NCBI RefSeq assembly: GCF_037893015.1
Contig: NC_133662.1
Span: 199,945,050 to 200,009,049, forward strand
Direction of reading: 5' to 3'
Length of the DNA: 64,000 bases
Source of the DNA: Macrotis lagotis
Taxonomy: Eukaryota > Chordata > Mammalia > Peramelemorphia > Peramelidae
Shown: one piece after another, positions 45,216 through 57,335 of the stretch
Numbering within the stretch: the stretch's first letter is position 1
Layout of the letters: the number at the start of each line of letters is the position of its first letter
Position numbers and translations under genes: made by a program
The notes under the pieces: model-generated
Told to the model about the DNA's origin: nothing
Databases searched by the model: none
Seen by the model: the letters and a program-made list of their open reading frames with translations, nothing else

Positions 45216-48057
45216 AGACTTCCAGACAAGATGGTGGAGAGGAACCAAGAACTTTGTAAAGCTCTGCTGGGTTTCCCTCAGAAACAAGTCTTTTAACAGA
45301 TTTTGTAGTGAAAGAACCCAAAAAAGAACAGAACATGGTTGTACTCAGAGCAGAAACCCAGCACACCAGTGGCAAGACAAGGCAGGGACTAACAAAATCC
45401 TTGACTTTGGGAGCAGAGGTTTTTGCAGTTTGGACTATGGGGTAGGTAGGCTTGGAATGCTCTAGCACACTGGGAAAGTTCTAACATGTGTGGTCAGGAC
45501 CTATAATTAGCTGATGTAAACCTGGTGTTCACTGGGAGGGTTTGGTGATTCCCCTATGCAGATATCCCAGAGAGTAAATGACTGACTTCCCCAGTGCTGA
45601 CAGTCTAGAGAGAGCAACTCTGCTTTTCCATCTTGGACAGTATAGCCCAGCGACTGGACTATCACTGCAGACAGCCCAGAGACAGCCCCAGGCATTTCCA
45701 CTGTATTCAATGACCCAGGAAGAGGATAGCTGACATCCCCAGTGCTGACAGTCCAGAGAGATAGTCTTAGTCAGTGAACAAGGCCCTGCAGTTTCTAACA
45801 TTGAAAGTCCCAGGCAAGTAAACAAGCCTCTAGGGTTCTCAACATCAAAGTTCTGCAAGTGAGTCCCTCCTCCAACATAAGAACTATGGGATAAGGTCCA
45901 ATAACAAATCCCAAAATAAATTTGGAGAGTCAAAGAAAAAAAGCAGGGTTACCTAGGAAATTATGGTGGGCAAAAGACTGACTCAGAAAAGGAGGGCAGA
46001 AGGGATACTACATGTGAAGTTTCAGAGGAGAATATGAATTGATCTCCAGTCCAGAAAGAGTTCAGAAAGGATTTTAAAACTCAAATGGAAAAATTAGGAA
46101 AAGAAATGCAAGAGAAAATTACCACCTTGCAACAAAAAAAGTGTCAGAAGAAAACAAATCCTTTAAAATACAATTGGGTAAATGCAAAAAGAAAATAATT
46201 CTTTCAAAAATACAACAGGACAAACGGAAAAAGTTAGCAACTCTTTTTAAAGTAGATTTGACCAATAAGAAAAGGAGGTGCAAAAGCTAACTGAAGAAAA
46301 CACCTCCATGAAATTAGGTTGGGACCAGTGGAAGCTAACAACTCCATGAGGCACCAAGAATCTGTTAAACAAAATTTTAAAAAAATGAAAAAGTAGAAGA
46401 AAATCTAAAATTGGTTTAAAAAAACTCCTTGGTGAAACAACTGACCTGGAAAATAGATCCAGGAGAGATAATCTAAGAATTATTGTACTACTTGAAATCC
46501 ATGATGAGGAAAAAACACAATGTGGATAGTATTCTTCAAGAAATCTTCAAGGAAAGTTGCCCTGATATTCTGGAACCAGAGGGTAAAATAGCCATTGAAA
46601 GAATCCACTAATCATTTTATTCAAGGAATTTCAAAATGAAAATGCCAAGGAATATTGTAACCAAACTCCAGAATTATCAAATAAAGGAGAAAATCCTGCA
46701 AATTACCAGAAAAAATCAATTCAAATACTGTGGAGTCACAGAAAAGGTTACATAGGACCTGGCTGTATCAATATTAAAGAACAGAAGGACCTGGATTATG
46801 ATATTCCAGAGGGTAACAGAGCTTGGATTATAATCAAGAATCAACTACCCAGCAAAGTTGAGCTCTCTTTCAGGGGAAAAGAGAGACATTTAATGAACTA
46901 GGTGAGTTTCAAACTTTCCTGATGAAAAGACCCCAGAGCTGAACAGATCTTCAAACAGGAGATGCAAGAGACACATGAAAAAGGGGGAAAGGAAAGGACT
47001 ACAATTCACTAAGATTAAACTGGTTACATCTCTACCTGAGAGGAAGATTCTCCTAACTCTTGAGAATTGTAACTTTATCAGAGAGAGTGTACTTAAGTTT
47101 AAGGTATGGAAATAAGTTGATTTTTATGGAATTATTCTTTAAAAAATTAAGACATCAAAAAAGGGGGTTGAAATGAGAAGGAAGGAAGGAAGGGGAAGGC
47201 AGAATGTGGTAAATTACATCACATAAAGAGGAACAAGGACCAATTACAATAGAGGGAAAGAAATGAGAGTGAGAGAACTGCTTAAAACTTACTCTCTTTA
47301 CATTTAGCTCAAAGATAAAATAGCACATACATTCAATTGGGATTAGAAAATTATCTTACTCTTCAAGTATTAGAAAAGGAAGGAAAAAGAGAAGGAGGAA
47401 GAAGGGGAAAAGAGAAAGAGGGAAGAAAATGGAGGGTGACTGATAGAAGATGGGCAGATTAAGGGAGGCACTATTCAGAAGCAAAACACTGATGAAGAAG
47501 AATAGGGTGAAAAGAGGTACAAGAAGTATAATGCAGGGATTTCGCATGGCTGATAATAAAGAGTTTGTAATTATAACTGTGAATGTGAATGGACTGAACT
47601 CTTCCATAAAATGGAAAAGATAGGCAGAGTGGATTAAAAACCAGGATCTTACAATATGTTACATACAAAAACACATTTGTAGCAGAGAGATATAAACAGA
47701 GTAAAGTTTAGTAAAAGACTTCAGTTGCAGTGAAAAAATGTAGGGGTAACAATCCTTTTCTCAGACAAGCAATTGCAAAAATAGATCTCCTTAAAATGAA
47801 TAAAGAAGGAAACTACATCCTCTTAAAAGGTGCCATAGACAATGAAGTAATTGCAATATTAAACACGTATGCACCAGGAGATATAGCATCCAAATTCCTA
47901 GAAGTCATAGGAAAACATAGAGAGTAAAACTGTATGGGTGGGGTACCTCAACCTCCCTCTGTCAGAATTAGATGTATCTAACTAGAAAATAAACAAGAAG
48001 GAAGTTAAGGAGATGAATAGAATGTTAGGAAAAAAAATAGATATAATAGCCCTCTGG
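45216..48057 (+). mobile_element. old full-length LINE-1 (+), 5' portion
   Basis: It starts near 'CAGACAAGATGGTGG' (CAAGATGG at 45227-45234), followed by a 5' UTR of about 750 bp that carries a degenerate 37-bp periodic motif. A badly broken ORF1 lies at about 46000-47000: the coiled-coil relic is followed by 'acctggaaaatagatccagg' of the RRM. The inter-ORF region follows to about 47560. Next comes the ORF2 endonuclease start ('gtgaatgtgaatggactgaa', then the frame at 47730-47927 with EGNYILLKG and ILNTYAP). The element breaks off at 48057 against an antisense L1 and resumes at about 54408. Many stops and frameshifts make it inactive. Confidence 0.88.
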
Positions 48058-51000
48058 AGAAAATTTCACTCCCATAATCTCTCCAACACTGATTGTTTTC
48101 CCTTTCTGTCATTTTAGCCAATCTAATAGGTGTGAGGTGGAGTCTCAAAGTTGTTTTCATGTTAATTTCTCTAATAAGAAATTATTTAGAGCATTTTTCA
48201 TATGTGGCTTTAATTTCTTCATTTGAAAACTGTCTGTTCATATCCTTTGACCATTTATAAATTGGGGAATGACTTGTAATATTATAAATTTGATGCAAAT
48301 CTCTATATATTTTAGAAATGAGACCTTTAACAAAAACCCTAGCTATGAAAATTGCCTCCTAGGTTTTTGTTTTCCTTCTAATTTTAGCAGCATTGTTCTT
48401 ATTAGTGCAAAACTTTTTAATTTAATATAGCCACAATCATTGATTTTGCAATTTAGAATGTATTCTATGCCTTGTTTGGTCATAAATTTCTCCCTTTCCA
48501 TAGATCTGAAAGAAAGAGTATTTCTTGATCTGTTAATCTGCCCTTTATGTCTAAAGCTTGTTCCCATTTTTAGTTTATTTTGGTATAGAACATAAAATGT
48601 GGGTCTATGCCTAATTTTTGCCATACTATTTTCCAGTATTCCAAACAATTTTTTATCAGATAGTGAGTTCTTATCCCAGAAACTGATGTGTTTGGGTTTG
48701 TCAAACAGTAGATTACTATAGTCATTTACTACTGTTTCTTTTAAACCTATCCTAATCCACTGACACATTACTCTATTTCTTAGCCAGTACCAGGCAGTTT
48801 TGATGACAGTCAATTTATAGCATAGTTTTAGATATGGTAGATTCAGGTCACCTTTCTTTACATTTTCTTTTCATAAGTTTCCCTGATATTCTTGACTTCT
48901 TGTTGCTTCAAGTGAATTTTGTTACTATTTGTTACTATTTTTTTCTAACTGAGTAGTTTGATAGGTATGGCATTGAATAAGTAATTTAATTTGGTTAGAA
49001 TTGCCATGATTATTATATTAGTTTAACTTTATCATGAGCAACTGACATTTTTTCCAATTGTTTGGATCCGATTTTATTTTTGTGAGAAGTGGGTTTCTGG
49101 GTTTGTCTTCAGAGGTAGATTCCCAAGTATTTCATGTTGTCCGTTGTTACTTTAAATGAAATTTTTCTTTCTCTCTCCTACTCTTGAGCTTTGTTGTTCA
49201 TATGTAGAAATGCTAATGATTCATGTGGATTTATTTTATGTGCTGCTACTTGTCAAAATTTGCTAATTGTTTCAAGTAATTTTTAGATGATTTTCTTGGG
49301 TCCTCTAACTATACCATCATATCATCTGCAAAGAGTGAAAGTTTTGCTTCCTCACTGCCAATTCTGATTCCTTCAATTTCTTTTCTTCTACTCATTACTA
49401 AAGCTAACATTTCTGATTCTATATTGAAAAGTAATGATAATGGGCATCCTTATTTCATCCCATTACATATAATATTTGTTGATGATTATAGATAGATGCT
49501 ACTTATTATTTTAAGGAAAACTCATTTATTCTTATGCTCTAGTATTTTTAATGGGTGCTGTATTTTGTCAATGCTTTTTCAGCATCTATGTAGATAATCA
49601 TATGATTTCTGTTGGTTTAGTTATTGGTATGTTCAATTATGTGGAGTGTTTTCATAATATTGAACCATCCCTGTCTACCTGGTATAAAAAACATGATGTA
49701 TTATCCTAGTAATAACTTGTTACAATATCTTTGTGAACATTTTATTTAAGATTATTGCAAAAATATTCATTAGGGAAACTGGTCTATAAGGTTTTTTTTG
49801 TCTTTTTTGGTTCTTCCTGGTATAGGTATCCACACTATATTGGTATCATAAATGGAATTTGACATAACTCCTTCTTCTCCTTTTTTTAAAATAGTTTATG
49901 TAGAATTGGAATTAATTCTTCCTTAAATGCTTGGTAGAATTCACTTGCAAATCCATCTGGACCTGAAGACTTTTTCTTAGGGAATTTATTGATGGTTTCT
50001 TCAATTTCTTTTATGGAAATGGAGTTATTTAAGTATTTTATTTCCTCTTCTGTTATTCTGGGCAGTTTGTATTTTTGTAAATATTCATCTATTTCACTCA
50101 GATTATCAAATGTACTGGCATACAGTTTGGCAAAGTAGCTCCAAATTATTCCTTAATTTCTTCCTCATTGGTAGTGAGTTCACCCTTTTCATTTTTGATA
50201 CTAATAAATTGGATTTCTTCTTTCTTTTTTTTAAATCAGATTTACCAAATATTTATCTATTTAATTGGGTTTTTTTCATAAAATGATCTCATAGTTTTAG
50301 TTATTAGGTCAGTGGTTTTCTTGTTTTCAATTTTATTAATCTCTGCCTTGATTTTCAGAATTTCTAATGTGGTATTTAATTAAGGAGCTTTAATTGGTTC
50401 TTTTTGTAGCTTTTTTTAGTTGCATACCCAATTTATTGATCTCCTCTTTCACTATTTTATGCATATAAGCATTTAGAGATATACAATTTCCCCTAAAATT
50501 GCTTTGAATGCATCCCATAAATTTTGGTATGATGTTTGATTGTTATCATTTTCTTGGTTATGTCTATGATTTGTCATTTGATCCACTTGTTCTTTAAAAA
50601 TTAAGCTATTTAGTTTCCAATTAATCATTAGCTTGTCCTTCCATAGCCCTTTATATAGATGTAATTTCATTGCATTATGATCTGAAAAGTATGCATTTAT
50701 TTTTATACCTTTATGCATTTGAATGTAAGAGTTTTATGCCATAGTACATGGTACTGAAGAGAAAAAGGTATATTCTTTCCTATCTCCATTCTGATTTCTC
50801 CAGAAGTATATAATATCTAAATTTTTATTCATCTTCTTAATTTTGTAGTTAGGTTTTTCTAGTTCTGAAAGAAGGAGCTTGAAGTCCCCCATTATTTAAG
50901 TTTTTCTGTCAATGTATCCTTGTAATTCTCCTTTAAGAATTTAGACACTATACCACTAGATGCATACTTGTTTAATAATGATATAACTTCATTGCCTATT

Positions 51001-54000
51001 GTGCCTTTTTAGAAGATGTAGTTTCCTCTCTTATTTAATGAGCTCTATTTTTGCTTTTGTTTTGTCAGAGATCAGGATTGCTACCTCTGAGTTTTTACTT
51101 TGTTTTTTTTTTACTTCAGATGAAGTATAATATATTCTTTTCCAGCATTTTATCTTCACCCTATATGTTTCTTCTGCTGCTTCAAATGTGTTTCTTGTAA
51201 GTAACATATTATAGGATACTTGTTTTTAATTCATTCTGCTATTCATTTCTGTTTTATGGGAGAATTCATATCATTTACATTTACAGTTAAAATTAGTAAT
51301 TTTCTATTTCCCTCCATGCTATCTTTCTCCATTTATACTTTTCTCATTCTTTTTCTCTTATCCCTCCTCACCAAAGTTTTCCTTCCTTTCCCCTTTAACT
51401 TTTCTTTTAAATTATAATTTTCAGTTTATTTTCATTAAAACCTTCGCCATCAGGGCAGCTAGTTGGCACAGTGGATAGAACATCAGCCCTGGAGTCAGGA
51501 GCACCTGAGTTCAAATCTGACCTCAGACACTTAATAATTACCTAGCTTGTGGCCTTGGGCAAGCCACTTAACCCCATTGCCTTGCAAAAAAAAAAAAATC
51601 TAAAAAAAAAACCTTTGCCATCCCTTTGATCAATCCCTTCTTTCCTTTTCTTTCATCCCCCCCTCAACTTCCTTGTAGAGTAGGATCCATTTTTCAAACC
51701 TCTTGGGAATGTATCTTATTCCTTCTCTGGAGCAAATCTACTGAATAGAATTTATTCAGTATTCACACTCTCCCATCTTTCCCTCTACTATGATAGGTCT
51801 TTGTGCCTCTTCACTTGTTGATATTTCTGCACTAATGTCTACTCTTCTCCTTTCTGTTTTTATTGTTTTAATACTGACTTGTACTTACATCCCTTTTGTC
51901 AAATTTTACTCCTTTTATCTGACCTGATAGAAGTACAATCTAAATACTATCATTCAAAATACCATCAATCAAGGATTAATTAATTGATTGCTTGGCTGCT
52001 TGATAAACTCAAAGTACAATCAAAGATTGATTGATTGATTGATAAGCAACTGCCTCATAATCACTATGTACCCTCCCCTCATTTGTCTCATTAGAAACAC
52101 ACTTCTCAAGAATCATGAATCACATCAAATTATAATTATTTTATACCTTACCCCTTTTTCAAGTATCCTCCAAGGACACAATGCTCATGAGTCAAAGCAT
52201 CATGCAAAGTCAAATCATTTCATGAACCATTTATATACCCCTCCTCTTTCCCATACTCTCCCATTTAGCTCTCCAAACATGGAACTTAAACCCTATTTAA
52301 CTTAAGTATGGATTAAGATAAAATCACTTCCTAATCTCTTTATGTCCAACAATTCTAAGTAGGTTTCCATCCACTGACCCTCTGGTACTAAAAACCTCTA
52401 AGTATCTAGTAAAGTACTGTCACTTCTGATTCAATTAACTATAGAGTCTGTAAGTATTCTAAATACTGAGACACTCTGAAGGTCTCTCTTAAGAACTTTA
52501 CAATTGATATGGGCATATGATGCCCTCATCAGAAAAAGTGCTAAACTCTATGAGCAAAATAGCAAAATAGAATTAAAGTAGGTCAAAGGAAACATGAGAC
52601 ACATAAGTTTAGAGTCAATACTCCACCTGGGTTATTTGTCTCTTAGCAATGTAATCTTAGTCCTCTTCACTGAAATGATAAGAAACAACCATACTCACAT
52701 GCTCTAAATCCAATCTCTTCAATCATGTTTAACCCTTTAATTATTGTAAGACAATTACATTTTCAAGAATTACAAGTATAATAGCTTCCCTTGTAGGGTG
52801 GTACACAATTTAATATTTTTGACTAATATTTGTTTTGTTTTGTTCTTTCCCTTTCTGTTTACCTTTTTATACATCTCTTAAGTCTCACATTTGAAGACTG
52901 AATTCTCTGGTCAGTTTTGGTCTTTTTATCAGGAAATTTTGGAAATCCTCTATTTAGTGGAACATCTATCTTTTCCCCCTGACAGCATATGCTGAATTCT
53001 TCAGCATAATAAAGTCTTAATTTTAATCCAAGCTCCTTTGCCCTCCAAAATATGGTATTCTAGGTCCTGCTGTCCTTCGTTATTGAGGCTGAGAAATCCT
53101 GTCTTTTGTATTTAAATTGCTTTTTTTACTGTTTGTAATATTTTCTCCTCTATTTGAGTATTCTAGAATTTGGCTGGTAGTCCTCAGAGTTTTTATCTTG
53201 AAGTCTCCTTCTTGGGGGGATTTCTGTGTATTCTTTAAATGGCTATTTTTATCTTCTTGACCTAGCATCTCTGGACTGTTTTCCCTGATAATTTCCTCTT
53301 TTTTTTCATCTAGGTTTTCCAGTTCAATAAATACATTATCACTTCTGGCTCTATTTTCCAAATCATTTATTTTTCCTAAGAGGTACATTATTTTTCTTCA
53401 ATTTTTTTTCAGCTTTTTTACTTTGTTTGAGGGAATCCTATAGTCACATACATTCATTGGTTTCTATTTTTCCAATTCTGATTTTTAGGGTCTATTTTCT
53501 TCAGTTATTTTTTGTTTTTCTTTTTCCAGTTGGTTAATGTTATTTTTTACTGAGTTGTATTCTTTTTCCAGTTGTCTGATTTGAATTTTAGATGAGTTGC
53601 ATTCCTTTTCCATTTGGTCTGATTTTATTTTCAAAAAAGTTACATTCTTTTCCCCAGTTAGTTATTTCTACTTTTAAATGAATGGCTCTCTTTGGTCAAT
53701 TTTCATAAATTTCCTACATAACTCTCATTTCTTTTTTCCATTTTTCTTTTTCTTCCTCTCTTCATTGTTTTTTAAATTCCTTTTTAAACTCTACTATGAA
53801 CTTCTGGACTTTAGTCAAATTCATAGACTTTTTTTGAGACTTCCCATGTAGGTAATTTTTCACTGCTTTCTTCTTCTTACATAGCATTGTTATCATCTCT
53901 ATCTGCCTAATAGCTTTCAATAGCTAGCACTTTTTATGCTGGAACTAGGGTCTGATTCCTGGCTTTTCATTGACCAAGATGTTATTTATGCAGTCCAGGG

Positions 54001-54407
54001 AATGCCTTTGTAGAGGTTTGTTTCCTCCTTTATGTCTAGGTTCTGTTTAAGTAATGGTTTGTTCCCCACCCAGTGTTCCCAGGGTTCAGATTTGTTTGAG
54101 ATTGCTAACTAACTGCCAAGACTTATGTTGTTATCAAGCTGTCAGGACCTGGACTACACTGTGGCTAAAAGTCTCCCACTGGCTTTTCCACTCTTCTGCC
54201 AAGCTGAGTTTTACTTCCCCTTTTCCTCCAAAGAGACAGAGCTTGAAGATCCTCCATGATATCTTTAGTTGAAAAATGTATTTGTTTTGTCTTTTTTTTT
54301 TTTGGTGGAATTTGTAGCTTTAATGTCTGTGTAGAGGCTTCACTTAGTGTTTTGTAGGGTAAAGCTCTGGGACCATGCTAGCTTCAGACTGCCATCTTGG
54401 CTCCTCC
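48058..54407 (-). mobile_element. LINE-1 in antisense, 5' complete, 3' end missing
   Basis: Read on the - strand, it starts at 54407 with GGAGGAGCCAAGATGGCAG (CCATCTTG at 54392-54399 on +). It then has a 5' UTR, ORF1 remains (about 52850-53850; RRM frame at 53080-53388 with NDLENRARSDN), an inter-ORF region with a SINE at 51452-51607, and ORF2 from about 51300 down. The polymerase motif FADDM is at 49332-49318. The frame at 48343-48813 is ORF2 C-terminal sequence (WYWLRNR, YDKQGIEYILN-type region). It stops at 48058 inside the terminal ORF2 region ('ccacctcacacctattagat' on -) with no 3' UTR or tail. It is inactive. Confidence 0.85.
51452..51607 (+). mobile_element. tRNA-derived SINE with 15-bp TSD
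   Basis: Near-consensus SINE ('GGCAGCTAGTTGGCACAGTG', 'GAGTTCAAATCT', 'GTGGCCTTGGGCAAG'). It is flanked by AAAACCTTCGCCATC (51437-51451) and AAAACCTTTGCCATC (51608-51622). The single mismatch is a CpG-type change. It is inserted into the inter-ORF region of the antisense L1. Confidence 0.95.
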
Positions 54408-55460
54408 ATGGAAGTCCCCTAAATAACTTAATTTTAAAGAATGAGTGAGTCAAACAACAAATCATAGAAATAATTAATAATGTCATCCAAGAATGAAAGG
54501 AGACAACATTACAAGGCTTCTAGAATACAATCAAGGCATTTATTAGGGAAAATAATATACCTCTATATGATTATATGAATAAAATAGAGGAAGAGGAGAT
54601 CAATGGATTTTGCATTCAACAAAAAAAGCTAGAGAGAGAAGAAATTAAATATTCCCAGTTAAATATCAAATTAGAAATTCTGAAAATTAAAAGAGAAATT
54701 AATAAAACTATTAACTAATAAATAAACTTGAGTTGGCTTTATGGAAAAACAATAAACTAGATAAACCTTTGGTTAATTTGACTTAAAAATAAAGAAAAAA
54801 GAAAACCAAATTGCCAGTATCAAAAATGAAAAAAAACTGAATTCACCCCCAATGAGTAAATTAATTATTCAGAACAGTTTTGCTCAACTGTATACCAAGA
54901 AGTTTACTATATAAGTGAAATGGATGAATATTTACAAAAATATAAACTGCCCAGGTTAAAAGAAGAGAAATTTAAATACTTAAATAGCCTCATATCAGAA
55001 AAGGAAATTGAGCAAGCCATCAATGAACTCCCAAAGGAAAAAAATCTGCAGGACCAGATGGATTCACAAATGAATTCTACCAAACATTCAGGGAACAATT
55101 ACTTTCAATTCTATATAAACTATTTGAAAAAATCAGTGAAAAAATATTTCTGTCCAATTCCTTCTATGATACCATATGGTCATAATACCTAAACCAAGAA
55201 GAGTCAAAAGAGAGAAAAAAAAGTATAAACCAATCTCCCTAGTGAATATGGAAAAGTTTTAAATAAGATATTATCAGTGATTACAGCAAGTTATCACTGA
55301 TAATACACTATGAACAAGTAGAATTTATACCAGGAATGTAAAATTGGTTCTATATTAGGAAAACTAACAGTAAAATTGGCCATATTGATAACAAACCTAA
55401 TAGAAATCGTATGATTATTGCAATGGATGTTGAAAAAGCTTTGTAAAAGTACACCACCCA
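54408..55460 (+). mobile_element. old LINE-1 (+), middle portion: ORF2 before and into RT
   Basis: Continues the element at 45216-48057. 'cttaattttaaagaatgag' and onward match L1 ORF2 downstream of the endonuclease. The frame at 54920-55192 carries [13 protein letters not shown] and [10 protein letters not shown], typical of the start of the RT domain. It ends at 'gcaatggatgttgaaaaagc', the conserved (A)MDVEKA motif, where another element is inserted. Roughly 200 bp of L1 sequence expected between 48057 and 54408 is missing. Confidence 0.85.
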
Positions 55461-56885
55461 ATTTCCTGGGAACTCCTCCCCCCCAACTCCAAAAACCAAC
55501 AAATGATGACTCTAGCCAAAATTTAGAGGGGCAGAACCCACAGAAAGATTGAGTGATACATTTTCCTAGTCCAAGATAACTTAGAAGTTCTATGGGAAAG
55601 GTGCATTTCACCAGTAGCAGCAGTGCAGCACAGAGCAGCACAGCCCAGCACAGCCCAGAGATCACCAGCAACAGCTTGAAGAGGTGGTGAGAGGACTCTG
55701 CTACACTAGAATGAGTGTGGAGTAAGGAACACCAGCCACAGAATCTGCAGCGAGAATCTGGAGAAAGTAGCCTGCACCCCCAGAGATGGTAAAGAGCCAG
55801 GGAAGACTGCAGAGATTTCTCTGTTCTCCCTTGGGGTGGGACTCTGCTGCTTGTCTGCACTCAGATCCAGGTTGCAGTTTGGGCTTCCCATAAGAAGATA
55901 GCAGGATCTTCCTTATAGCTCCAGGAAAGAGGGAAGTACGCCTGGGGGTGGGGAATCTACATATCAACAGCTTGGTGAAAGATATACAAAAAAATACTGA
56001 TGTAAATAATATTAAAAACCATTTTAGAGGAGGTGGCTAGGTGGCTCAGTGCAAAGAGCACCAGGAGTACCTGAGTTCAAATCCGGCCTCAGACACTTAA
56101 TAATTACCTAGCTGTGTGGCCTTGAGCAAGCCACTTAGCCTCATTTGCCTTGCAAAAACCTAAAAACAAACAAACAAACAAAAAAACAGTTTAGGCCTAA
56201 TGGAAAAAGTAAAACAAAAGGCAAGTGAGGAGAAGAACCAGTAAAAAAAGCAGAACTGGCCAGCTGGAAAAGGAGATTTAAAAAAAGCTCTCTGAAGAAC
56301 ATAAGTCTTCAAATGCAAAATGGAACTAAAGGAAGCTGATGACTTTGCAAGAAAAGAATGGGAGAAGGGGGAATGAGGAGAGGGAAGATTAAGGGAGAGG
56401 GTACTCAGATACAACATACTTTTGGACAGGGCCAGGATGAAAGGAGAGAGAGAATAGAATAAATGAGAGTGGGGAGAAATAGAGTGGAGGTACAGCTGAT
56501 AATGGCAACTGAGGTAAAAATATTGAAGCAACTTCTCTGGTTGGACTTATAATAAAGAAAGGTGATAGAATGACAAAGAAAGCAACTCACCCCAGAGCCA
56601 TTGGAATCTGAATACAGAGTGAAGTACAATTTTTTTTCTCTCTCTATTCTTGAGGTTTCTCATCTTCTTGGGGGGAGGGGGTTTATGTTTACTATTATGT
56701 TTACTCTTATAATACATTCAATTTATGTCAATGTATAACATGGAAACAATGTAAAAACTATCAGACAGCCTTCTGTGGGGGGGTAGGGAAGGGGAGAATT
56801 GTAAAGTTCAAAATCTTACAAAAAATGATAGGTCCATATTACTATTGTATATAATTGGAAAACATAAAATGGTAACAAACTTTTA
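55461..56885 (+). mobile_element. ORF2-less LINE-1 derivative with 16-bp TSD, nested
   Basis: About 1.4 kb, flanked by AAAAGTACACCACCCA (55445-55460) and AAAAGTACAGCACCCA (56886-56901), one mismatch. It has an L1-type 5' UTR ('GGGGCAGAACCCACAGAAAG', related to the 63.4-kb copy) and a short relic of the ORF1 coiled coil (about 56230-56340: QLEKEI.KKLSEE-like). Then comes the 3' segment shared with the element at 37735-40950, and a terminal part ending 'GGAAAACATAAAATGGTAAC'. There is no endonuclease or RT sequence. A SINE lies inside it at about 56029-56187. Confidence 0.85.
56029..56187 (+). mobile_element. tRNA-derived SINE, third-level nested
   Basis: 'GGTGGCTAGGTGGCTCAGTG' with a short deletion, then 'GAGTACCTGAGTTCAAATCC', 'CTGTGTGGCCTTGAGCAAG', 'CCTTGCAAAAACC' and an (ACAA)n tail. 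Confidence 0.95.
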
Positions 56886-57270
56886 AAAAGTACAGCACCC
56901 ATTCCTATTAAAAATACTAGAGAGCATAGAAATAAATGGAATGATCCTTAAAATGAAGCAATGCCTATCTAAAAGCAAAAACAAGCACCATATGTAATGG
57001 GGTTAAGCTAGAAGTATTCCCAATAAGATCAGGGTGAAACAAGGATGTCTATTATCCCCATTGTCATTCAATGTTGTATTAGAAATGTCAGCTTTAACTA
57101 AGAGAAGAAAAAGAAATTAAAGGAATTAGAATAGGTGATGAAGAAATAAAATTCTCACTCTGCAGATGATATGATGATATATGTTGAAAAACCTGGAAAA
57201 TCATAAAAAACTACTTGAAAAATTAGCAATTGTAGCAAAATTGCAGGATATAACACAAAAATCATCATTC

Positions 57271-57335
<65 letters not shown>

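Noticed and set aside
45214..45933. Frames of 67-134 codons on the - strand
   Set aside because: Antisense to the periodic 5' UTR of the old L1. Internal similarity comes from the tandem motif.
48343..48813. 156-codon frame as a host gene
   Set aside because: It matches the C-terminal part of L1 ORF2 in the antisense L1.
55294..55967. 188- and 88-codon frames on the - strand
   Set aside because: Antisense to the 5' UTR of the nested L1 derivative, with no known domain.
56160..56629. 123- and 74-codon Ser/Phe-rich frames on the - strand
   Set aside because: Antisense to A/G-rich L1-derived sequence, with no start context or homology.
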